Below are positions 25,140-37,300 of a DNA stretch of 64,000 nucleotides, piece by piece. How positions within the stretch are numbered: the first letter of the stretch is position 1; each line of letters begins with the position of its first letter. The notes under the pieces were generated by a model. It saw nothing but the letters and a program-made list of their open reading frames with translations, was not told where the DNA came from and made no database searches. The stretch lies in the NCBI RefSeq assembly GCF_020921035.1, contig NC_063151.1:36152934-36216933 (forward strand), given 5' to 3'. Both the position numbers and the translations under genes were made by a program. Source of the stretch: Rhodamnia argentea. Its lineage: Eukaryota > Streptophyta > Magnoliopsida > Myrtales > Myrtaceae.

Positions 25140-25622
25140 TTAAGCTTTGCAGCAAACAAAGCGACCGAATCCTTTAAGGGGATGATGGTCACGGTCCTCG
25201 CCGGATAATTCCACGGCCTTGTGCTTCAGCTGCTGCTGCTTCTTCTTGTGCTCATCTTTGGGCACCGTCAGAGTAAGCACGCCATCCCGCATCAATGCTT
25301 TGATCTCTTCGACTTTAGCACTGTCCGGTAAATGGAACTGGCGGTACACACGGGAGGCGCTTGCCCGCTCTCGGCGGTGCCATTTGCGGCCTTTCTCCGC
25401 GGCTTCGTCTTCCTCCTTCCTCTCCCCACTTATTTGGACGGCTCTTCCATCAACAAGGTGAAGCTTCACGTCCTCCTTGGAGAAGCCGGGGAGATCCACG
25501 TGGAAGACGTGCTCGTTGGGAGTTTCCTTCCAGTCCACTTGGGCTTGGGGGTCTGATGATGTGTTGTAAGTGATCAGATCTGCAAAGGGATGATCAATGA
25601 AACCGGAGGGACGCATAGACAT
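25140..25622 (-). CDS. Small heat-shock protein, cytosolic class I/VI-like
   Basis: An intronless 160-residue ATP-independent chaperone that binds unfolding proteins during heat stress. The alpha-crystallin domain spans about residues 31-121 ([20 protein letters not shown] at the start, [12 protein letters not shown] at the end). The plant signature DKWHR-like segment ([20 protein letters not shown]) is present. The N-terminal arm is short and begins MSMRPSG, like the MSxIPS start of class I proteins. There is no organelle presequence, so a cytosolic or nuclear location is expected. The C-terminal I-x-I anchor is weak: VEL at 137-139. After it comes an unusual extension ending GRFVCCKA with two adjacent cysteines, which makes class VI or an unclassified group more likely than ordinary class I. 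The gene is convergent with FGT1 and divergent from NUA. Confidence 0.92.
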   Translation of the reverse strand: MSMRPSGFIDHPFADLITYNTSSDPQAQVDWKETPNEHVFHVDLPGFSKEDVKLHLVDGRAVQISGERKEEDEAAEKGRKWHRRERASASRVYRQFHLPDSAKVEEIKALMRDGVLTLTVPKDEHKKKQQQLKHKAVELSGEDRDHHPLKGFGRFVCCKA

Positions 25623-25714
25623 GATTTCGGATCGGATGTGGTTGTGGTATGGGGAAGCAAGAGAAGTATGTACACGTGCTAATCCAGAACAGTAAGTGGA
25701 GAGGGAGGAGGTAG

Positions 25715-25760
25715 TTATATATAGAAGGAAGGGAGACTAGCTGGTGGTGGCTTCCTGAAG
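25715..25760 (-). promoter_or_regulatory. TATA box and heat-shock element of the sHSP gene
   Basis: In the minus-strand sense a TATATATAA box lies at 25723-25715, about 95 bp upstream of the ATG. About 30 bp further upstream is a head-to-tail heat-shock element, nTTCnnGAAn (CTTCAGGAAG at 25760-25751). A partial GAAgtTTg near 25830 could be a weaker site. TATA plus a proximal HSE is the classic plant sHSP promoter arrangement and supports HSFA-type control. Confidence 0.7.
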
Positions 25761-25964
25761 GACCTGGAGTGCAGTTTGAATTCTGGATTTGTGGAAGTCG
25801 TAGTGCTTGAGAAGTGTCTGGGAGAGGCTAGAAGTTTGTCGCGCTCGGCGTGCCCGTGGGGACCTCCAATTCCTTAATCTAATCCATATACAAAGGGACT
25901 AGATCCGAGGTAGATTTAGAATGTCCGGATTCCTTAATCAAATTCATCCTATAAAAATAAGAAA

Positions 25965-26990
25965 ATGGAAAAAAATTATCAAAAAAATCATAAACCTATT
26001 GCAATTGTGCCGATTCAATTCTAAATTATTTTTTTTTATCGATTTAGTCCTAAAATTTTTGCAATTGTGCCAATTTAATTTATCCAGCGAAATTTGGCTG
26101 GCCGACGCTAACTTGAGCGCCGACCGGCTGACGATTAAATATTTTAATATTATTTCTGAATTTTTTATTTTATTTGTTCCTTTTTTTTTTTTCTTTGTTT
26201 TCCTTTTTCTTTTTTGCTTCCCCTTCTTCTTCTTCTGCAGAGGGACGTTGGTCTTCATAGGGACGCCGCTTTTCACAGGGATGTCAGCCGTCGAGGTCCG
26301 GCGACTGGCCAAAGGGACGACGAGGCTCCCCTCGTCACGGAGGGGCGAGGCCGAGCCTCGCCGGCCCGGATTTGGCGAGGCGAGCCTAGCACTGCCATGG
26401 CGACCTCCTCATGCCACCGCTCCCATTTGCGTTCTTGATATCCCAAGTTCTATGAGAGCTTGCAGATAAGCTGGCACTCCTACCCATTACGGCAAAGGCG
26501 ATGAAAGTTTTCCCACAACCCAAAGCATATATTATGGTATTATCCAGCCTGTGCCCCTTCTCCTGTCTAGAAGATTACTCTTGAATTCTCATTCCAAGAC
26601 AAGCCCCCCCAACGTTTTCTTCATAGACTTGCCTGAACTCCCTCTGGCCGGTCGCTAGACCTCGGCGATCAACATCCCTAGAAAGACTGGCGTCCTGTGA
26701 AGACCGGCATTCCTCTACACAAGAAGGAAGAGGAAGGAAAAAAGAAAAAGGAAAACAAAGAAAAGAAACAAAGGGAAAAATAAAATAAAAAATTCAGAAA
26801 TAATATTAAAATATTTGGTTGTCACCCGGCCGGCGTCCACGTCGATACCAGTCAATCAAATTTCGCCGGATGGATTAAATTGGTACAATTGCAAAAAGTC
26901 TAAGACTAAATTGCCAAAAAAAAATTGATTTATGACTGAATCGGCACAATTATAATAGGTTTAGGATTTTTTTTTATAATTCTCTCCATG
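25965..26990. mobile_element. Long-terminal-inverted-repeat element, about 1 kb
   Basis: The first ~290 bp and the last ~290 bp are inverted copies. Shared blocks include CCTATT(G/A)CAATTGTGCCGATTC, TTTTGCAATTGTxCCAATTTAA, AAATATTTTAATATTATTTC and TTTGTTTTCCTTTTTCTTTT. The centre (26260-26700) is GC-rich, with repeated GGCGAGG/CCTCGCC words and no intact transposase. The arms resemble those of the 24248-24834 element, suggesting one non-autonomous family (MULE-like or fold-back). The left end begins about 340 bp upstream of the sHSP ATG, beyond the HSE. The exact ends and target duplication were not resolved. Confidence 0.75.
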
Positions 26991-27245
26991 AAAATGCAAT
27001 CAATTCCTAAAATCTGTCAAATTGGTACAATCAAATCATTCCATTAATTCCGTCTCACTTGACAAATAGAAAATGTTAACAAGTTATAGGATTTAATAAT
27101 ATTAATTGGATAATTTTATGAAGTTTTATGATTTATTACATTATTAGAAAGTTTTAGAGCTTAATTGTTATTTTGTGGTAAGTTTTAAAACTTAAATTAT
27201 ATTTTTTTGAAATTTTTAAGAATCAATTGCACGTTGATGATAAAT

Positions 27246-28030
27246 TTTAGGGAAATTTTTTAAATAAAGACTTCAAATGCTTTTATTCTCTCAAATAATG
27301 GCTCAAAGTGTCATTATTTTCTCAAATGAGGGCCTGACCAACAAGATTTCTGTCATTTTTCTTTTCCTTTTTGTCTTTTATTTTTTCCATTTGTTGGCCC
27401 CATCTTGTCACTAGTAGTAGGTTTCAAGTGATAACTAGCCACTAGCGAGGGCTAGGCAAGGCAGCCCTCGAGACCGACGAGGGAAGCCCTCGCTTGGCTT
27501 GGGCAATCCTCGCGATTACGGAGATGAATGCATGTTCTCTTTGCCATATGATATGTGGCTAGAAGTCTCGCCGATTTGAATTGTAGAAAATGATCCCTCT
27601 AGGTACTACCCAGCATTATCTTCTTGATTTGGAATCCAGACCGAACTTGGGGGATCTCCAAGCGAAGAACAAGATTATTCGAGAGATCCCTCTTGTATCC
27701 GCATGGTCGGCCTCAATGGACTTGACCCCTAGGTTTTTCTACCCAGACTGATGGTGTAGACCTAGGCGAGGTCCACCCTTGGCTCACTTGGGCGAGGTCC
27801 TCGCCAGCCTCAAAGACCCCTCGCCTAGCCCATGTCGATGGCCAACTATCACTTGAAATCGGCCACCGGCAAGAAAGAAGAGAGAAAAAAAAAAGGGAAA
27901 GGAAGGACATAAAAAAATAACGAAAATACCATTGGTCAATCCTTTCTTTAAAATAAAAATGACATCTTAAACCTTTATTTGAAATGAGTTCTAACTCATG
28001 CCTTCGTAAAAAAATTTTCCGAAGTTTTAG
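27246..28030. mobile_element. Third inverted-repeat element, upstream of NUA
   Basis: The left arm (from about 27246: AGGGAAATTTTTTAAATAAA, then AAGTGTCATTATTTTCTCAAAT and CCTGACCAA) pairs, with many mismatches, with the reverse complement of the right arm (27930-28030: CGGAAAATTTTTTT, AAGATGTCATTTTTATTTTAAA, GATTGACCAA). The centre holds GAGG/CCTC-rich GC sequence like the 25965-26990 element. The arms are more diverged, so this copy is older or from another subfamily. It ends about 240 bp before the NUA ATG. Confidence 0.6.
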
Positions 28031-28211
28031 GACTGATACTCGTCACTCGTACCATTTCGTGCTCCGCTCAAAGTCGTAGCCAGCCGACTTAACAAAAGCC
28101 CATATAATGAAATGAAACGAAATGAAATAGGGCTTCCCCTGAGAAGCCCAGGCGCTTCAAACGCCCTCCTTCCTCCTTCAAAGGAACGCTCACCGCTTCC
28201 AAATTCCAATT

Positions 28212-28213
<2 letters not shown>

Positions 28214-28243
<30 letters not shown>
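28214..28243. repeat. (CT)n tract in NUA 5' UTR
   Basis: A CT run of about 15 units, followed by (CTC)n, ends about 15 bp before the NUA ATG, so it is almost certainly transcribed as leader. A possible TATA-like CATATAAT lies at 28101-28108. Confidence 0.85.
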
Positions 28244-28248
<5 letters not shown>

Positions 28249-28273
28249 TCCTCCTCCTCCTCCGACGACGACG

Positions 28274-31200
28274 ATGCCCCTGTTCCTCTCCGACGACGAG
28301 TTCTCTCGCTGCTCCCACGATGCCGCTCTCGTCGCCGAGAAAGCCGATGCTTTCATCCGCAACCTTCAGAGGGAGCTCGACTCCTTCAAGGCCCAGCTCG
28401 ACGCCTCCTCCATCACCGCCGAGCAGACCTGCTCCCTCCTCGAGCAGAAGTACCTCTCTCTCTCCTCCGACTTCTCCCAGCTCCAGTCCCATTCCCTCCA
28501 TCTCCAGTCCTCCCTCGATCACCGCCTCTCCGACCTCGCCGACCTCCAGTCTCAGAAGCACCGCCTCCACCTCCAATGCGTATCCCACCCTTCCCCGTTT
28601 CTCTTGATTATTTCCCCCCCCTCTCCCCTTCTCCTTCTTTCTTATTTATCCTGGTTTCCCATCGTTTTGTCTGCAGATGGAAAAGGATGGCCAGATAGAG
28701 AGGCTGACCACCGAGGTTTCCGAGCTTCACAAGTCGAAGAGGCAGCTCATGGAGTTGGTGGAGCACAAGGACCTCGAGCTTTCCGACAAGAATGCCACCC
28801 TCAAGTCTTATCTCGATAAGATCGTAATTCCTCCTCTCTCCCTCTCATATTCTTCTCTTCCACCTGTTGCTCCTTCTCCTCCTCTTCTAATCCCTCGAGC
28901 ACGATCATTCTTAACATGTTCATTTCTCCCCGTAATCCTTCTATTGTTTGGAATAGGCTGGTATATGCTGTTGTCTTATCGCAATTTTCTTCATAATTCG
29001 CTCCACGGTTAGGTGACCACAGGCAATGACTATACTAAGATACAGTTCCTTTTCTAGTTGCTGTTTAGCCCGCGGCCACACCCCCCCCCCCAAACACACA
29101 CACACACACACAAACGTAAACGTATCTTGGACAAACTATTTTTGAAATGATGGTTGCTTTGTTCTCTTACTTGATACGCTTTTGCAGGTAAGCTTGACAG
29201 AGAATGCTTCTCAGAAAGAGGCACGTCTCAGTGAAATTCAAGCAGAATTAACTAGGAGCCAGGCTACCTGTTCTCGGCTCTCTCAGGTTACTTATTTGCT
29301 CCTTCTCTGTTTTAGACGTTCTTTAGACTGCTTTCTCTGTCTCCTACGTTGATTGTATTTGTATGACTCAATTGCGGGTTGCCGTGGAGAAGTTTTAGGA
29401 TATGTGCAGACCTCAGTGACATTGGACGACATAACCTACTTTTAATTATCATCGTAAATGAACAACGCTTTCAGTTTATTGGCTTTCTTAGCGCTATTAG
29501 TTTTTTTCTTTTGTTACAATGACTTTTTTTCTGTCTCTGCTCTTTCTATTGTGGAAGAGAGGTCGATGCTCTCCCTCCTAATTTCACCCCCTTAGGATCA
29601 ACAACGTGTTAATCTTGAGCTGGTCTAGTCAATTGAAGTGGAGCTGACGCTGCATATCTCAGGCTCAATTTGCATATTTAGCCATTGGAAGGGCACAATG
29701 CTTTAGCAGAGCTGTAGTCTATATTGTAGGATGTGATTAATCTTCATTCAATCTATATTGTCATTTGGAATTATATCTATGATCTTTTATGCTTTGTTCA
29801 TTTCCCTTTCTCATTTGATGTCTTGGTTCAATACGGGAGCTACTGGTTTTAACGCTCTGAATTTGTATCTTAGGAAAAAGAGCTGATTGAGCGACATAAT
29901 GTGTGGCTCAATGATGAGTTGAAGGCCAAAATTGACAGTGCCGTTGAGTTGCGCAGAGTCAACGCTGATCTCGAAGCAGATATGTCTGCTAAGCTTGCAG
30001 ATGTAAGTGTTTGAACTTGCAAGAACTTATCTTTATCCTAGTCTGTGTACTTTTAACTGTAGAATTCTACTTGACCCTTTCGTCCTTTGCAGGTAGAGAG
30101 ACAATTAGCTGATTCCTCTACTTCTTTAAATTGGAACAAGGAAAGAGCGAGGGACCTAGAAGCGAAACTAGCAGCCGTGCAGGAGGTATGACGATGTTAG
30201 TTATTTTTTGTTGCTGTTGTATTTGATTTCCAGGTTGCATGTGCAAACAAGTGATAATGGTTTGTTCAACTGAAAAGGAGCTATGCTCGACTAAAGATTC
30301 TGCAGCAGCCAATGAGGAGCGATTTCAAGCAGAAATCTCTACTGTAAGTGATAAATTTTTTTTTTCCCTCTTTGTAGCATGAACTTAATTACTTTTCATT
30401 TGCTAAAATTGATAATCTTGCAATTGTAAGTAAGTAAACTTGTGTCGGCATAACCTGAACCTGCATAGACACGTGGCTGAATTTGCATGTCTTCTTTAAG
30501 TGCGTTGCCATGGAAATGACACCGGTGAAGGTATATTGCACAGACAATTAGAAGTTTAGCAATTCCGTTTTATCAAACTATGTATTATTTGGGAAAGAAG
30601 TAGATTCTTTTCTGTTATTGGCAAAGGATTTTCAGGTGCTTTTTGGCCTCTAATCCATGCAGGGGGTGTTTGATGATTCCCATGATAGAAGCCTTTTGTG
30701 CTTAAGCATCAGGTCAATTGTGGAGCCTTATAGGTTTTTATCCTCTGTTCGGAATATTCTCTTTATTGTAGGTCATATCTTTAGATTAAAGGTCCGTCAC
30801 TCTTTGAGGTCTGTAACTTAAAAGTCTGTTGCAAATCAATCGCAATCACTTCACAGCTCCAGGTGTTCTTCTCTGTCTCCGTGCTTTCAATCTATTGTAG
30901 AACCATGTCTATATAATGCCAAGACCACAAGTGCTATTCCTAATACTACTCTGATCATTTTGAGAAGTGCTCTGTATTGCATATCATGGAACTCTTTTTT
31001 TGTATCCCTTCTTAAATACTTTGCCTGGAACCTTTCGTGCTTGTTGCTAACAAATGCTTCTCATATGTCTTTCCTTGTGTAGGTAAATAGACTTGTTGAA
31101 TTGTATAAAGAAAGTAGCGACGAATGGTCCAGAAAGGCTGGCGAGCTTGAGGGTGTTATTAAAGCTTTAGAAGTGAGGTTTTAGCGAGTACCTAATGTTT

Positions 31201-34200
31201 AAAAACTTTGATTGTCCATTTTGTAATTTCCTTTCCCCCAACATCGACAGACACATTTAGCTCAAGTGGAAAATAACTACAAAGAAAAACTTGAAGAGGA
31301 GTTATCCACCAGAAGGCAACTAGAGAAGGTGTTCTATTCTCTCTCTTCTTTTTAAGAGCAGCTTAATTTGATAATTGTTCCTTATATCTGGTGGTCATTA
31401 GCGAATTTAAAGAATTTCGTGTTATGTTCTTTTTTCATTTTAGGATGTAGAACTTTGACCATGGATGAAAAGATGTCAGTGGTAATTAGTAATGTTATAC
31501 GTTTTGATTGAAGCGACCCCTTGTAAAAATTTAGTGTGTTTGCTGCCATTTGCGAGGATAAATAATTACTGTGCATCCGGGTCTACCATTTTGCCTTATT
31601 AATGCAGTTTGTGGGGTGGCAACCCTATTTAACTTATCTCGGCAATTATAGTACTGTGACAAACCTTGGGGTCCTATTCAATTTATCCATACTAGTTAGT
31701 TGCTTCATTATGGTATTTATTGACTTTCTTTCCCTTTCACTCTTTTGTATAGGAAGCTGAAGATCTAAAGGCGAAACTGGAAAAATGTGAAGCTGAAATG
31801 GAATCTGTGAGGAAAGATAATGAGTCAAATCTTCTTCCTCTTAGTAGTTTCAGTCTAGAAAGGTGCGGCGTCTGTGAGGTTTTTTTGTTTGTTGTACCCT
31901 CATGTAACTTGTCATAATTGCATGTTTTCCACGGTCATTATCTGTATATTCACCATTAAGTATTGAGATCCCCACTGGAAAGTTCTATCTGATCTTCCAG
32001 ACTATATCAACTATCTTCTATACTTCCAAATTATATTTTACGGTTATCTTATGGGATCTCTTTCTGACATGCATTGTGGTGAGAGCTAGGATTGTGGATG
32101 GGTTTTTATAGAAACATTTTGCTCTGATCTATTTCTATAAGTTTCTTTGATGCCCTTTGCTTTCATTTAATTGTTAATGTCGTTAGCCATCACCTCATGT
32201 TATTTCATCAATTTATATGCTTCTAGTTTGGGTTCGTAAAGCAGGGCTTATGCTTATATTCTGTCATGCAGTTGGAAGGGTGGTTCTGATCCTAATGACA
32301 TGGTTCAGGATGATCGGTCAATTGTCCCTAGGGTACCAATAGGTGTATCAGGGACAGCATTAGCTGCTTCCCTTTTGCGTGATGGTTGGAGTGTATGTTT
32401 CTTAATCTGAATTTTCTTAAATAAGCATGCGTTTATCTCCAAAAATTTCTTATTTACGTGCTTCGTATAGCTCGCAAAGATGTATGCAAAATATCAAGAG
32501 GCAGTTGATGCATTGAGACATGAGCAGATGGGAAGAAAAGAAGCTGAAGCTGTATTACAAAGGGTAGGCTTGCATCATCACTTTACTTGAAAAATGTCCC
32601 TGAAATATATCATGACATGTGTTTCCTTGTTATTGACCTGGTTAATAATCAGTTTCTTAAAATCACTTATTATGTTGATGTGAATAGCGAAGGACCTGAA
32701 TAGTTTTGATGCATGGGCCAGTTTAGATTGTGCAATCGATAAAGGATCATGCCGTGTGTATCTGGAAAACTGCTTTGTGTGTATGCAGTGCATTTACAGT
32801 TCTGTCGGCTTGCGCGACTTCTTGATGTGTTCAATGGATATGACAACGAGGTTTTTGCTTTGCTCTCGCTGATTCAGGTTTTATATGAACTAGAGGAGAA
32901 AGCTGAAGCTATTCTGGATGAAAGAGGTTTGTGCTAATAGTTAAAAGTAATTTACCATTATGCACTGTCGTTCTTGTCTTTGGTTTACTTCTATTGAATC
33001 TTTGGAAACTTGGTTTATTGGCTTGATTCAAATAGGTTATATTGACATTCATCTCACATTTCTGAATGATTGGCGTCTCCATACTTTGACATCTCTATGA
33101 GAAAAATGGGTATTAAATTAAAAAGAGCGTGAGTATTGTCTATAAGTTACTATAACACGTTTCTTAAATATGCTTTGGAATAGCTGTATTAATTAACGAA
33201 ATTGAAAATATTAAAAAATCTCCGAAGTGCCAATAGATGATTGAAGATATCATTAGTGGGTTGATGCAACGTGTTGGATACACTGTATGTCGATTGTGAT
33301 CGCTTTACAAACTTCGTCCCTTTTTTTTTTTTTTTTAAACCTTTGATGAGTCTAACACATACCCATTTATTGTTTTTTTCTGTGTAAGCAATGTCTGTGA
33401 CGAAAATTAACAACATGAAGTCTTAGTTCTCATTTCTAAATGTAGCTAGGTTCAGTAGATCTTAGATCTCTTATTTATTTATCTCATCTTTTTTGGTAAA
33501 ATATCATTTAAGCACATTTTTCCTTTATAACGTTTTTGAAAAAATACGTAAATTTCTTTTTCTTGAAATACTATTGATTTCTATCATTTTATGATATTCA
33601 CTTATTTGTAAATATTTGCTAACTAAAGTATACTATATTGGAGAATTTCTTCAGGACCTATTGAAATCCATATAATAATTGAATCTCTTCCAAAACTCAT
33701 TCAAAACTTTACTGTAATCCTTATTCCGAATTTTGTTCTTGCCAATTATATATTAATTGAAATTATCTCAGTTAACTATAAAGTAATAGGAGTAATCTAT
33801 TATGATTCATTTAACCAGATTTGAATTATGCAAAATTTCGCTTGTTGACATGTAATTTTCCAATATAAATATGATAAATTGTGCAATATAGTAAAAGTTT
33901 AACTTTTCTTCTAGTAAACATATGCAATGTATCTATGGTTGTGCAATATGGTAAAAGTTTAACTTCTCTTCTAGTAAACATATGTAATGTATCTATGGTT
34001 TTTACATTTGCCAAACTTTGGGTTTTTTTAATATTCCTTTATTGAAAAAACGATGTGTAATTTTTTTTTTTTTTATGAACTTCAAAATATGAGCTATCAT
34101 GCTATATGTAACATTTTTTATGGTCATCTAAAATCATTTTTTGTTGAAGACATTTTTGTATTGTATATCTGTAATTATTCAACTCTTCCGAAATATTTGA

Positions 34201-34301
34201 ATTGCAAGATGATAACTGTAATGATGTGTTTAACAATAAGGTAACCACTAATTATGTTTCAGTTATATGTAGTGATGGGTTCTTTTATTTATTTAATTAA
34301 C

Positions 34302-34363
<62 letters not shown>

Positions 34364-37300
34364 TATCAAAGATGGGCTTTGATGATTTTTTTATTGATCT
34401 TCTAATGTCATATATTATGGGTATGGTGCTATAAAGCATTTTTAATGATCGTTAACATCTTACATCAATTAAATATGTACAATCACGTCATCGACATTTT
34501 AAAGTGATTAATAAGATATGTGTTAATAAGTGCTTTATTTTTGATTTGCTAATGTTCATATCATAAAATATGCAAAGTCAACCTTATGTTAACATAGATA
34601 TTTCAATATAAAGTCTATGTTCTTATATTCATAAACAATTTCTGACCAAAAAAAAAAAAAAATATTCATAAACAATTATTCTAAAGAATTTACTACCAAA
34701 TTATGTGTGATCGTGGAATGTTTATCATGGATTATAACTTTTTTTTTGTCTTACTATATATAGATATTCTAAACGAGAATCTATACATAAAGAACGATAT
34801 ATGCCCAAGTATTGAAATAAAATATCTTTATAGATAAAGATTGTATGCACAAGGATTAAAGATTTGCCAAATTGACCATCAGAAACAAATTACTTGGTAG
34901 GGCTCGCATATCGGAGTGCCATGTTTGCTAAATTGACCATCAAAAACAAATTACTGGGTAGGGCTCGCATATCAGAGTGCCATGTTTGCTAAATTGACCA
35001 TCAAAAACAAATTACTGGGTAGGGCTCGCATATCAGAGTGCCATGTGGCTAAACCCCTCACGAGCTTTCTTCTTAAGCAGTATTCTTGTCTTGCAGCTGA
35101 ACATGAGAGGATGGTTGAAGCATACTCCATGATCAACCAAAGGTTACAGCAGGCTACATCTGAACAGTTGAACCTGGAGAGAGCTATTAGGGAGTTAAAG
35201 GTTAGGAGTTTAATATGCTTGCTTAGCATGTCTGCAGTTCATTTTTTATGCTGGTGATCATGCATCTTTCTCAGGCTGATCTGAAGAAGCATGAACGAGA
35301 CTATGTGCTTGCTCAGCAGGAGGTTGTTGATCTTCAAAAGCAGGTATTTTGAAGAGCTTCTCGCTGGTGGTTATAATTGCATGTGTCCTCTATGGCTTTT
35401 TCCCAGTTGAGAGGGAGGGAAGGAAAGGGCCAGGAAGGACAGAGGGGGGGTTTTGTGTGTGTTATGCCCTTTTAACTTTCTTATAGGCTAGTGTTATCTG
35501 TTGTTTCTGAGGTACTCTTATCGTCCCTCAAAACATCATTATTCTTTTCCCTCGAAGGCATTTTGGACTAAGGCCTAGTTGAAGATTGGAGCGCAAGAAA
35601 ATACTAGGTGTTGCATTTGCGGTCGAACATAGCGTAGTTGCAAGAGTTTAGCTCTCGTAAAATGTGTTTTCTGGATTATGATACTAAATTTTCTGAGTGT
35701 TAATCCTTGTCTTCGATTTCTACTGTGGGATTGAATGGGATTGATTGAAGCATATTCGTGTTTTGACCCTCTTTTCTATGCTTTATTATTATTTTTTGTT
35801 TATTTGTGATGTTCAGGTTACAGTTCTTTTGAAGGAATGCCGTGATATACAATTACGTTATGGGTCCAATCTGCATGATTATTCTTATGATAAGGGGACA
35901 AATGGAGCAGTGGAGATGATCGCTGAATATGACACTGAAAAAGTTATTTCAGATCGGCTAGTGAGTTCCTTGAATTTTTTCACGTTTGACAGGCTATTAA
36001 AGCAAGTACTAAGATTCTTCATCAGAACTTCTGATGCCTTTTCCTTTGGTTCATGATTGTTGACAGTTGACCTTCAAGGATATAAATGGATTGGTTGAGC
36101 AGAATGTTCAGCTTAGAACCCTTGTTCGCAGCCTGTCTGATCAGATAGAGATGAAAGAGTTGGAATTTAAGGTATCAATGTGGTTGTGGTTGTTTCCTGT
36201 TCACCTCATTGATATTACATGATGATTGCTTTATTGGCTTAGAATTATCAATTTGTTGATTGTAGGAAAAGTTAGAAATGGAGCTCAAGAAGCAAACTGA
36301 GGAAGCTGCTTCTAAGGTTGCTGCTGTTTTACGTAGAGCGGAGGAGCAAACTGTTATGATTGAGTCATTGCACACCTCAGTATGTTCTTTGTTTAGTAAT
36401 GTTGACATTACTGCTTCTAGCGTGTTTTTCTCCTCTGTATATGAGACATGTATAATTTACTTATCATGATCATTATCCATTTCGGGGCAGGTTTCAATGT
36501 ACAAAAGGCTGTACGAAGAGGAGCATAAACTTAATTCATCTAATTCTCACACTGCTGTTGCAGTTCCAGGTGGTTCTTTTTGTTGCTTTATGCAGAACCA
36601 TCCGTTATGTGCCTTATTTGTTCAAAGCCTTTGTTTACTTTTTGGGCTGCTATCTATGGAGACGGATTGGCATTGATATGTGATAGGCCATTCTGATCTG
36701 TAGAATCTTTTAGTAGGATAAGCCTGGTAATACTTTCCTAGATCCTTAAGGTTTGCTTCTTTTTAAGCATTAGTGGAGTCCCTCCAGGATCTCCTGATTT
36801 CTGGAATTTTATTGGCAAACAATGTTCTTGCAGTTGGTCAATGAGCACAATTCCTATATCCGGGATCAAGAATATAGTCATCTACATCTCCTTCAGTCTG
36901 AAACCTAATTTATCAGCCTTCTCCACCCAGATCTATCTCTACATAAGGGAGAGTATGAAGTGGAAAAAGGAAGGAGGGGAAGGGGAGGGGGGTTGCGGGT
37001 TGGTATGGGGGGAGAGAGAGAGTCTGATCAGTTGAATGAGAAACCCTAGAAATGGTTAAAGGAGGACGAAACTCTTGTGCCTTACTCATTGTATGCGAAT
37101 CATCAGTTTTGATGTACTCGGTAATTGTGCATTCCCATTTATAAATTCATTTCTCCCTCAGTGGACGTCAACAGGTTTTGGGGCTTCTTTTTTGTAAACG
37201 TAATCTCTTATGTCTGTTCTTTTTCTCCTTTGCAATTGTAATGTAGGGTAACCAGTGATATTCTTATCTGTTTGTTCTCTTTGTGGTCCTGTCCTATGCT

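Larger units (their letters stand above)
32927..35096 (+). other. NUA intron 12, very AT-rich with tandem repeats
   Basis: A 2.17-kb intron, far more AT-rich than its neighbours, with donor GTTTGT. It contains a 60-bp duplication, an AAT array and a 61-bp triplication (listed separately). No coding frame is supported; the composition suggests decayed insertion DNA. Confidence 0.7.
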
